From NCBI GenBank assembly GCA_030587505.1, contig JAUQYY010000300.1, positions 1-10,410 on the forward strand: a DNA stretch of 10,410 nt, written 5' to 3'. The number at the start of each line of letters is the position of its first letter. The first letter of the stretch is position 1. The DNA is from Candidatus Sigynarchaeota archaeon (lineage in GTDB: Archaea; Asgardarchaeota; Jordarchaeia; Jordarchaeales; Jordarchaeaceae). Both the position numbers and the translations under genes were made by a program. Shown one piece after another: positions 5,802 to 10,410 of this stretch. The notes under the pieces were generated by a model. The model was given only the letters and a program-made list of their open reading frames with translations, searched no databases and was not told the origin of the DNA.

Positions 5802-6731
5802 TTACTCCACCTTCCTAATCCATTCAACATATTTGCCTATCCTCTCAAGAATATTTACGAGCTTACTTTCCGGAACCTCAAGGATACTCGCCACTTCCTC
5901 CAATGTTCTTTTCCCATTACAGAGCCTTCTGAGATTCCTGTAGAAGTTAGTGTAGGCTGGGTCAATCCCAAAGAGTAACAAGCTACCCTTGTCGAGTCTC
6001 TTAACCAAAGGGTACTGTTGAACCTTTTTAACTAGGTTTTGGTGCAAACCCTGCCTAATAATCTCCTTGACGACCTCCAATGAAATCCCCGTTTTTTCCG
6101 AGATCTCCTTAACGTTTTTTCTGCCATCCATCTCTTCCAGTACTTTAACCCCTTTCTCTCCAAACATTTCTAAAAACTTTTCGGATTTATGCCCCTCGTT
6201 ATCGCCAACAAAAGAAAAAACATCGTACCAAAAAATGTAATCGGCATCACTATCTACATAAAGCTTCAAGAAGTCCTCGCGTGGAAATGCGCTCAGCTTC
6301 ACAACAATCTCACTAATTTTTTTCGAGAAACGCATAATGTAGGGTGTTACAGATAGAAGCGCTCCTACTCCTCCCTCCGTGTGTATCACAATGGCCGCGT
6401 GTTCCGATAGCTTCCAAATCACCAAGGAGGTGTCGCTTCTCGGTATGGCGTAGCTACCATCCGGAAAAATATCATGGTTTCTTTTTACGTATGTGGATAT
6501 GAACTCAAGCATATCTCTCTTTAAAAGCCTGTTACAGTAAACGATTGTTCCTTCGTTGTTTAGTACGCAGATGCTTACTTTTGGAAAAGTATTAATGGTA
6601 GCACCAATCTTTTTAGTAATCTTTTCAAGCTTACGGACTAGCTTTTTTTTCTCCTTCTCCCCGTCTCCTTTCCGATACAGTTCTCCCAGCTTGTTAAATC
6701 CCCATCTTTTAAGTCGGGGGGATTCACCCAT
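5802..6731 (-). CDS. Roadblock/LC7-like protein with two winged-helix-like regions
   Basis: A soluble protein of 309 aa from ATG 6731; residue numbers below count from the TTG at 6734. Residues 52-145 look roadblock/longin-like: a strand (VSICVLNNEGTIVYCN), a helix, strands with DTSLVIWKLSEHAAIVIHTE, then GVGALLSVTPYIMRFSKKI. Residues 195-240 (VKEISEKTGISLEVVKEIIR) and 263-308 (TLEEVASILEVPESKLVNIL) each resemble a winged helix-turn-helix. A basic helix (25-45) precedes the first domain. Roadblock domains typically dimerise and serve as GTPase partners, and HTH modules bind DNA or protein. GGGAGG (6741-6746) is 6 bases from TTG 6734 and 9 from ATG 6731, so either may be used. It forms an operon with the abutting four-TM gene. 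Domain calls are by eye. Confidence 0.8.
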   Translation of the reverse strand: MGESPRLKRWGFNKLGELYRKGDGEKEKKKLVRKLEKITKKIGATINTFPKVSICVLNNEGTIVYCNRLLKRDMLEFISTYVKRNHDIFPDGSYAIPRSDTSLVIWKLSEHAAIVIHTEGGVGALLSVTPYIMRFSKKISEIVVKLSAFPREDFLKLYVDSDADYIFWYDVFSFVGDNEGHKSEKFLEMFGEKGVKVLEEMDGRKNVKEISEKTGISLEVVKEIIRQGLHQNLVKKVQQYPLVKRLDKGSLLLFGIDPAYTNFYRNLRRLCNGKRTLEEVASILEVPESKLVNILERIGKYVEWIRKVE

Positions 6732-6804
6732 CAAGTATTACCTCCCATAGCATATGATTGCTACCTGCGTGTTTGAGTCCGTTTTTGGATGCCTTTCCCT
6801 TTTT

Positions 6805-6818
6805 CTTTATAAATAAAT
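6805..6818 (-). promoter_or_regulatory. TATA-like box for the roadblock operon
   Basis: The minus strand reads ATTTATTTATAAAG around this position. A start near 6786 would leave a leader of about 50 bases before the SD and start codon. The 6735-6878 gap holds no gene. Confidence 0.45.
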
Positions 6819-6878
6819 CTTAACATTCAATTCTTTGTATAACATTTATTGTTTGTCCTAATAAGATAAAGCCTGCAA

Positions 6879-7280
6879 TTACACTGGTAGGGGTTTACCC
6901 GAATCTCTCATTGCCTTTAACCTGTCAAGAATTTTCCTGCTAATCATTCCTATAATCTTCCCTCCGTCTTCTACAGCGATTCTCTCAGAATTTGTCTGCT
7001 CGAAAATCATCTGAACCTCTAATATCGGAGCATTCCTGTTCACAGTGAACACTGGGCTCTTCATCACATCCTCCGCTATGAGTTCCTTCGGATTCTCTCC
7101 CTCGGCTATCACCCTGAAGATTTCCCTATCCGTTATTAAACCCACTATTTCTCCTGAGTCATCCTCTACGAGAAGCGATCCGACTTCCTCCTCAACCATC
7201 ATTCTTGCAACCTCGCAGAGAGGTTCGTCGGCTTTGCAGATAACAACGTTCTTCCTTGCTATGTCATACGCTACTGACAA
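6879..7280 (-). CDS. CBS domain-pair protein
   Basis: A 133-aa stand-alone pair of CBS domains, a module that binds adenosyl ligands such as AMP, ATP or SAM and reports energy or metabolite state. CBS1 covers about 6-62 (VGSLLVEDDSGEIVGLITDR) and CBS2 about 68-125 (IAVEDGGKIIGMISRKILDR). Both show the GxxxxxDxDGxxxGxxTxxD-like pattern and end with a helix. No enzyme domain is attached, so it probably acts as a regulatory subunit in the cytoplasm. The start is TTG 7278-7280: GGGGG (7288-7292) is 7 bases upstream and CBS1 begins within a few residues. No ATG or GTG lies upstream before a stop, and the next Met is internal. It seems to have its own promoter (box at 7334-7344). The partner is unknown. 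Confidence 0.9.
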   Translation of the reverse strand: MSVAYDIARKNVVICKADEPLCEVARMMVEEEVGSLLVEDDSGEIVGLITDREIFRVIAEGENPKELIAEDVMKSPVFTVNRNAPILEVQMIFEQTNSERIAVEDGGKIIGMISRKILDRLKAMRDSGKPLPV

Positions 7281-7333
7281 GGGTAGACCCCCAACAGTTC
7301 TTGTATACCTTCGAAGTTATAGAAGCTATGCTA

Positions 7334-7344
7334 CTCTTAAATTT
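7334..7344 (-). promoter_or_regulatory. TATA-like box for the CBS gene
   Basis: The minus strand reads AAATTTAAGAG. A start near 7314 gives a leader of about 34 bases with the G-rich SD. This makes the CBS gene transcriptionally separable from the zinc-ribbon gene upstream. Confidence 0.35.
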
Positions 7345-7391
7345 GTTACTCTACCTAAACCCGTCATACTGCTGTACCCCTACTACCACGC

Positions 7392-7426
7392 CTGAATATT
7401 TCAGTATCGTGATCCTCTAACACGAT
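7392..7426. repeat. Two adjacent inverted repeats
   Basis: CTGAATATTTCAG (7392-7404) is a 5+3+5 inverted repeat. It is followed immediately by ATCGTG (7406-7411) and CACGAT (7421-7426), a 6-bp stem with a 9-base loop. They lie between the zinc-ribbon and CBS genes. They could form two consecutive RNA hairpins after the zinc-ribbon gene, or be protein sites. I see no known RNA family. Confidence 0.35.
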
Positions 7427-7491
7427 GCGATCTCGATTTACTTTCCTGAAAAATAGGGTTTATACTTAAATTGGAGATATTCCTCTTTAAG

Positions 7492-7962
7492 CTAGATTTT
7501 CGTATTCGGAATGAATTTGCGGCATCTTATACATTCGAATCCGATTGGTTTTTCTTCTCCTCTTACCAGCAGAGCGTCACATTCTCCCAGTACACCATCG
7601 CCACAGAGGTGAAGCGCGGTTATTTTTGACGTGTTTCCACAGTGAAAACATTCGTACTCGTACTCTACAGAGGAAACGTTTTTTACTTTGTCAATGGAGA
7701 CAACATATTTTTCAATAAATATTCTTCCACAAACCGCGCAAGCATAAACTATTTCATCGGGGATTATTGTTGTGGGGCAGCCACAATTAGGACAACTTTT
7801 GTATGGTTTTTTAACACGCCTTCCGAATAGACTCTTGACTTCAAGTTTCTGGTACCATCCGCACCATTTACAGATTTCGTGTAGGGCTGAATCCGTTTCT
7901 GGTGCTCCAATACTTTTGAGGGCTTTGGTGAGTTCCGCTTTTTTCCACATCGCTATCCCCAT
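7492..7962 (-). CDS. Multi-zinc-ribbon protein
   Basis: A 156-aa protein dominated by Cys pairs. Ribbon 1 is C31xxC34 with C57xxC60, and ribbon 2 is C75xxC78 with C105xxC108. A probable third site uses C120, C128 and C144xxC147; its first half is irregular. Zn ribbons of this kind bind DNA, RNA or protein and occur in transcription and translation factors, but the order here matches no named factor I know. Residues 5-30 form an amphipathic helix region. The start is ATG 7960-7962. An ATG at residue 5 (7948-7950) has GGGGAT 5 bases upstream and could be the real start. A 9-bp inverted repeat (7977-7998) sits just upstream, suggesting regulation, perhaps by the protein itself. Confidence 0.78.
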   Translation of the reverse strand: MGIAMWKKAELTKALKSIGAPETDSALHEICKWCGWYQKLEVKSLFGRRVKKPYKSCPNCGCPTTIIPDEIVYACAVCGRIFIEKYVVSIDKVKNVSSVEYEYECFHCGNTSKITALHLCGDGVLGECDALLVRGEEKPIGFECIRCRKFIPNTKI

Positions 7963-7976
7963 TGTGTAGCGTGTGT

Positions 7977-7998
7977 ACAGAATTAGAAATAATTCTGT
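7977..7998. promoter_or_regulatory. 9-bp inverted repeat upstream of the zinc-ribbon gene
   Basis: ACAGAATTA (7977-7985) and TAATTCTGT (7990-7998) flank the 4-base loop GAAA. The repeat lies 15 bases before the ATG and downstream of the TATA-like box at 8022-8036. It could be a repressor site or a leader hairpin with a GNRA-like or UUUC loop, depending on strand. Confidence 0.5.
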
Positions 7999-8021
7999 GG
8001 TTAGTATACAAAAATAGGTTC

Positions 8022-8036
8022 ATATGTATATATAAC
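8022..8036 (-). promoter_or_regulatory. TATA-like region for the zinc-ribbon gene
   Basis: The minus strand carries TTATATATACATAT, which would start transcription near 8004. A second candidate (GTATACT, about 8002-8008) lies closer to the gene. Confidence 0.4.
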
Positions 8037-8044
8037 TTTCCCAT

Positions 8045-8113
8045 GAAATTGAGAATTTCACAATTATCGAAAATTTCATATGCGAAAATCTCAAAAATGA
8101 TAGGAAAATTCTC
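8045..8113. repeat. Iterated GAAAATTTC-like motif
   Basis: Related 9-10-mers recur: GAGAATTTC at 8051, GAAAATTTC at 8069, GAAAATCTC at 8084 and GAAAATTCTC at 8104, spaced 18, 15 and 20 bases apart. GAAATT-GAG-AATTTC at 8045-8059 is also an inverted repeat. This lies upstream of the zinc-ribbon promoter in very AT-rich DNA. It may be a cluster of binding sites or compositional chance. Confidence 0.35.
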
Positions 8114-8239
8114 AAAAAACCCCCTAAGAACCAAAAATATATTAAAACTGACACTAAGTTTAATTTAAAACGTCATCCAAAACACCTATTTCCATAGAAA
8201 ACTCTAAAGCGGTATAACACACCTCTCGAAACAATAAAA
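8114..8239. other. AT-rich gene-free stretch
   Basis: This is part of the 379-base gap (7963-8341) between the zinc-ribbon gene and the minus-strand longin-like gene. Besides the motifs and hairpins listed separately, I see an A-run followed by CCCCC near 8114-8124 and a GAAAACTCTAAAG that recurs as GAAACTCTAAA at 8312-8322. There is no convincing ORF, tRNA or C/D-box RNA. Confidence 0.5.
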
Positions 8240-8261
8240 CTCCCTTACGCATGAACGGGAG
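8232..8261 (-). terminator. Second terminator-like hairpin
   Basis: CTCCC (8240-8244) pairs with GGGAG (8257-8261). On the minus strand the stem is followed by TTTTATTGT. It lies about 50 bases beyond a stronger hairpin and may be a backup terminator for the gene at 8342-8725. Confidence 0.35.
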
Positions 8262-8288
8262 ACACGATTTTCACAAATATCAAAAATC

Positions 8289-8312
8289 AAAAAACGGAGT
8301 ATATATATTCCG
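8289..8312 (-). terminator. Hairpin terminator for the longin-like gene
   Basis: On the minus strand CGGAATATATATACTCCG (8312-8295) folds with one internal mismatch and is followed at once by TTTTTT, then GATTTTTG. It lies about 30 bases after the stop of the gene at 8342-8725. Confidence 0.55.
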
Positions 8313-8341
8313 AAACTCTAAATATTAAAGGGAAAGAAGGA

Positions 8342-8725
8342 TTAGTGACTTCTCTTCCAGAACCGGTTGATCCGTGCCGCAAGGCTTCTCAGGCAGGAAA
8401 TTTTTGGTGGGTCGCCTCCATATTTCTGCATAATACTCTCTGCGTGAGACATAAAGCTTTCAATATCCGCCCCGCGCCTGAGTAGGAAGCAGAGAAGATT
8501 ATAATTATATGAAGAAACCACCACGTTTTTGTCCTCGAAGACTATGGCTTTGGGCACGATGTCACGGTGCATCCCAACCATAAACATCGTGTAAAACTCT
8601 GTCAGCATCTCCTGGATGGATGTTTTACCGTCAAAGCTTTTTTCCCATTTCAGCATGGGTCCGTACTCCTGGTCCATATTTATAAGCGCCACCGCTTTTA
8701 ACCCGTAATTCTTCAATGATTTCAA
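8342..8725 (-). CDS. Small longin/roadblock-like protein
   Basis: A 127-aa soluble protein. The pattern is a strand pair (LKAVALINMDQEYGPMLKWE, 9-28), a helix (37-51), two strands (KAIVFEDKNVVVSSYN, 59-74) and a long C-terminal helix (75-101), then a basic tail (RINRFWKRSH). This order resembles longin, roadblock or profilin-like folds, which bind small GTPases or form heterodimers. I base this on fold order, not on a conserved motif. The start is TTG 8723-8725, with CGGAGGAG ending 7 bases upstream and a TATA-like box at 8771-8783. TTG 8714-8716 is a possible alternative. The gene is divergent from another longin-like gene at 8999, which suggests a related pair. A hairpin with a T-run follows the stop. 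Confidence 0.7.
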   Translation of the reverse strand: MKSLKNYGLKAVALINMDQEYGPMLKWEKSFDGKTSIQEMLTEFYTMFMVGMHRDIVPKAIVFEDKNVVVSSYNYNLLCFLLRRGADIESFMSHAESIMQKYGGDPPKISCLRSLAARINRFWKRSH

Positions 8726-8770
8726 TCTTCACTCCTCCGGTGATTTTTTTAGAATTAATACTAGAAAATT

Positions 8771-8783
8771 GTTATATTAAATA
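8771..8783 (-). promoter_or_regulatory. TATA-like box for the 127-aa longin-like gene
   Basis: The minus strand reads AATATTTAATATAAC. A start near 8750 gives a 25-base leader containing the GGAGG SD. The 8726-8998 gap is a divergent promoter region and holds no visible gene. Confidence 0.45.
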
Positions 8784-8930
8784 TTGTAATCCTCAGGTGA
8801 CATTTAGCTTTTTATCGGAAACATAAGAGTTGCTTGCGTTTATTTCATTTTTTTGTGGATTAAACTTAGAAGACCCGAAATGTTAATAGGTTGATTTTAT
8901 GTATAGTGCTGAACCAATAAGTTAAAAGGT

Positions 8931-8938
8931 TTTTATAA
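8931..8938 (+). promoter_or_regulatory. TATA-like box for the 143-aa longin-like gene
   Basis: TTTTATAA would start transcription near 8961, giving a leader of about 38 bases with AGTAGGG (8985-8991) as a weak SD. A second box (ATTTAAAG, 8966-8973) would give an almost leaderless transcript. Confidence 0.4.
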
Positions 8939-8998
8939 AAGCTCTCGAATGGAAAAATTAAAAAGATTTAAAGTTAGGGGAAAAAGTAGGGAAAAACT

Positions 8999-9430
8999 AT
9001 GGCCATAAGAAACCTTTACGTCTTTAAATCCTCGGGTCTTCTGCTATTCCACAAAGACTATCAATCGGTCAGCGCAGACTCTGACCTAGTGGCGGGTTTC
9101 TTCTCGGCGATACAATCCTTCGCAGAGAACCTGCTGCAAGAAAAAGAAACAGAGCTCCACAGCATGAACCTAGGTAAGTACACGTTTATATTCCAGTCTG
9201 ACGATGATTTGGAAATCACGGTAGTAATAGTTGTAGACGATGTTAAAAAAGACCAGGCGAACGCCAAGAGAATAATGGACGCCCTACTCAAAATATTCCG
9301 CGAGAAAAAGCTGGTTGTAAAAAACTTTGATGGGAACCTCGAAGAATTCGAGGATGTCTCACAAAAACTCGATGAGATGGTTAAACCCGAGTCGCTCGAC
9401 AAGAGGGCCGTACAAGCACTATGGGAATAA
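8999..9430 (+). CDS. Longin-domain-like small protein
   Basis: A 143-aa protein with the order of a longin domain, the fold of eukaryotic SNARE N-termini, adaptor sigma chains and GTPase regulators. Strand 1-2 is IRNLYVFKSSGLLLFHKDY (3-21), helix 1 is DLVAGFFSAIQSFAENLL (29-46), strands are LHSMNLGKYTFIFQSDD (53-69) and LEITVVIVVD (71-80), and helix 2 is ANAKRIMDALLKIFREK (87-103). A charged helical tail of 40 residues follows. From memory, similar small longin-like proteins are frequent in Asgard and some TACK archaea. No TM or signal segment is visible. The start ATG 8999 opens directly on the first strand. It is divergent from the 127-aa longin-like gene. The function is unknown; a role with a small GTPase is inference only. 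Confidence 0.8.
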   Translation: MAIRNLYVFKSSGLLLFHKDYQSVSADSDLVAGFFSAIQSFAENLLQEKETELHSMNLGKYTFIFQSDDDLEITVVIVVDDVKKDQANAKRIMDALLKIFREKKLVVKNFDGNLEEFEDVSQKLDEMVKPESLDKRAVQALWE

Positions 9431-9607
9431 ACCCGGAAAGATTTTTGGACAAGAAACAAGTAAAGCGTGTTATTCCTTCGCTGTGATACGTGTCTCATTC
9501 TCCACGAGACTTTCTCCTCGTAGCGTTGGTGTAGTGCCCTCTAGTTTCCGGAGATCTTTCTTTTTCGAGGGTTGTAAAAAATGGGAAGTAAAGAAAGGGG
9601 GTGGAAC
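9431..9607. other. Convergent intergenic region with T-runs and weak hairpins
   Basis: This separates the plus-strand longin-like gene from the minus-strand membrane gene. GTCTC/GAGAC (9492-9496/9506-9510) forms a short stem. T-runs at 9442-9446 and 9557-9565 could end plus-strand transcription. ORFs here have poor composition and look like chance. Confidence 0.45.
9577..9600 (-). terminator. Pyrimidine-rich terminator after the membrane gene
   Basis: On the minus strand CCCCCTTTCTTTACTTCCC is followed by ATTTTTTAC, starting a few bases after the stop at 9608-9610. There is no stem; it is of the archaeal T-run type. Confidence 0.45.
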
Positions 9608-10102
9608 TTACCACTCTCGGGTAATTAGACCGCCTATCATCCCCAAGCCCGCTGGTAGTCCGAACAGGAGAGCATAGTCCCAACCAGTGACTGCTGTCAC
9701 AATACCGAATATTACACTCCAGTCTATAGCACTTGTAATGCTCCAGAAGAAATACGCGACCACCACTATGAAAGAACAGATTATTCCGATTATTATGGCC
9801 TTCATCGGATGCTTGGTTATGAGCCCTGATATGAAGCCGGCTAGACTCAGAGCTGCTATTGGAACAAAGGTTTGTGCAGGCGGACCTGCTGTCGCTAACG
9901 AGTATGGGCGTATCAAGTAGTCTGTTACGGCAAACTTAACGTTAGTCCAGAACGCAGCCGTTTGCCCGCCGCTTTCCCATGGCAATAGCCACAAGGTATA
10001 AGCATTGTATAAGTTCATCAGGGTGTGACCCATAGCCACGAAGTATATGATTCCGAACATTGTTGCAAGACACACTATGAATGCGAAAATTGACCTAAGC
10101 AC
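9608..10102 (-). CDS. Multi-TM membrane protein, unrecognised family
   Basis: A 164-aa integral membrane protein. TM segments by eye are 4-25, 79-97, 102-122, 128-141 and 145-161, with an aromatic, probably external loop between the first two (26-78). A glycine-rich segment appears twice, LAGFISGLITKHP (87-99) and LGMIGGLITREW (153-164), suggesting a small internal repeat. I see no transporter or enzyme motif. The start is GTG 10100-10102, with AAAGGGAGC (SD, about 10111-10119) upstream and a TATA-like box at 10147-10157. It follows a co-directional SPFH/Band 7 gene. That neighbour in archaea is often NfeD, but this protein lacks a visible NfeD soluble OB domain, so I do not call it NfeD. Confidence 0.83.
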   Translation of the reverse strand: MLRSIFAFIVCLATMFGIIYFVAMGHTLMNLYNAYTLWLLPWESGGQTAAFWTNVKFAVTDYLIRPYSLATAGPPAQTFVPIAALSLAGFISGLITKHPMKAIIIGIICSFIVVVAYFFWSITSAIDWSVIFGIVTAVTGWDYALLFGLPAGLGMIGGLITREW

Positions 10103-10146
10103 CTTTAATCGCTCCCTTTTACCTTTTGTTGATATATTCTCCTAGT

Positions 10147-10157
10147 CTATTAAAAAG
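10147..10157 (-). promoter_or_regulatory. TATA-like box for the membrane gene
   Basis: The minus strand reads CTTTTTAATAG. A start near 10126 leaves a leader of about 24 bases with the GGGAG SD. The A/T-rich run at 10178-10197 (AAATATAAAAAATATAAG on the minus strand) is a more distant alternative. The membrane gene may thus be transcribed apart from the SPFH gene. Confidence 0.4.
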
Positions 10158-10220
10158 GTGTTGTTTAAGGCATTCTTATATTTTTTATATTTTTTAGGTT
10201 TGTTGCATTTTAGATCTTTA

Positions 10221-10410
10221 TCACTCTTGCCCAGGTTTAGTTTTGCTTTTTGAACCGCTGCTGACACTGCCAATTATCTTCCCGACCTGCCCGGTGATGT
10301 TAAGCAGCTCAGTGGGTATAACGTATTTTTTCGAACTTCCTGTGGCTATGTTTCTGAGTGTGTCTAGGTATTGTATTGTCAGCGTTTTGCTGTCGATATC
10401 CTTTGCAACG
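10221..10410 (-). CDS. SPFH/Band 7 (stomatin-like) protein, C-terminal fragment
   Basis: The last 62 codons and TGA stop (10221-10223) of a gene that enters from the right edge. The peptide ends a helix with DIDSKTLTIQYLDTLRNIAT, then SSKKYVIPTELLNITGQVGK and a Gly/Ser/Lys tail. The pattern LTIQYLDTLRNIATG...KKYVIPTELL is characteristic of the end of the SPFH domain of stomatin, slipin and prohibitin-like proteins. These are membrane-anchored scaffolds that oligomerise and cluster or protect membrane proteins, often with a membrane-bound protease. The N-terminal anchor and most of the domain lie outside the window. The next gene on this strand encodes a multi-TM protein and may be a partner. 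Confidence 0.75.
   Translation of the reverse strand, partial: VAKDIDSKTLTIQYLDTLRNIATGSSKKYVIPTELLNITGQVGKIIGSVSSGSKSKTKPGQE

Noticed and set aside
8096..8155. Possible C/D-box guide RNA (ATGATAG and CTGA)
   Set aside because: The C-box-like element deviates from RTGATGA and there are no internal C'/D' boxes.
7962..8168. 68-aa plus-strand ORF in the AT-rich gap
   Set aside because: It runs through promoter, inverted repeat and iterated motifs, and its Ile/Lys/Ser-rich sequence is what AT-rich DNA gives by chance.
9327..9683. Overlapping plus and minus ORFs in and beyond the end of the 143-aa gene
   Set aside because: Both are Arg/Ser/Pro-rich, cross real gene ends and lack start signals.
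1..10410. CRISPR array, insertion sequence or prophage
   Set aside because: No regularly spaced repeats, transposase or phage-like genes are visible.

Overview
The window reads as archaeal chromosome. The evidence is a proteasome beta subunit, a DUF1152 protein, TATA-like boxes with purine-rich Shine-Dalgarno (SD) sites, and frequent TTG/GTG starts. The beta subunit has Ala where the catalytic Thr1 should be. That pattern matches, from memory, the Thr1-less beta paralogue of crenarchaea such as Sulfolobus. Together with several longin/roadblock-like small proteins it suggests a TACK-type lineage (for example Bathyarchaeia or Korarchaeia relatives). I cannot place it more precisely. Genes have moderate GC and intergenic DNA is very AT-rich.

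Layout. (1) 1-1752, plus strand: a possible tail of an upstream gene, a Thr1-less proteasome beta subunit (psmB-like), then a DUF1152 protein. (2) 1767-4009, minus strand: a SAM methyltransferase, then a B12-binding-type radical SAM protein that appears to start at a CTG codon, 48 codons upstream of its first ATG. The radical SAM gene converges with DUF1152 across a compact hairpin. (3) 4300-4902, plus strand: an unrecognised protein with a TPR-like C-terminus, divergent from the methyltransferase and preceded by a perfect inverted repeat. (4) 4981-6731, minus strand: a roadblock/longin-like protein with two winged-helix-like regions, a four-TM membrane protein whose ATG abuts the upstream stop, and perhaps a small basic ORF behind a 16-bp palindrome. 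(5) 6879-7962, minus strand: a CBS-pair protein and a multi-zinc-ribbon protein, each apparently with its own promoter. (6) 7963-8341: an AT-rich gene-free stretch with terminator-like hairpins and an iterated motif. (7) 8342-9430: two small longin/roadblock-like proteins, divergently transcribed. (8) 9608-10410, minus strand: a multi-TM protein and the C-terminal end of an SPFH/Band 7 (stomatin-like) protein that runs off the window.

How the genes may work together. The first 4.9 kb holds mostly housekeeping or tailoring enzymes. The second half is enriched in small regulatory or scaffold-like modules (three roadblock/longin-like folds, a CBS pair, a zinc-ribbon protein) next to membrane proteins and an SPFH protein. 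This could be an archaeal membrane-associated sensing or scaffolding neighbourhood. No GTPase is visible in the window, so that link is inference. Domain calls are by eye, without profile searches.
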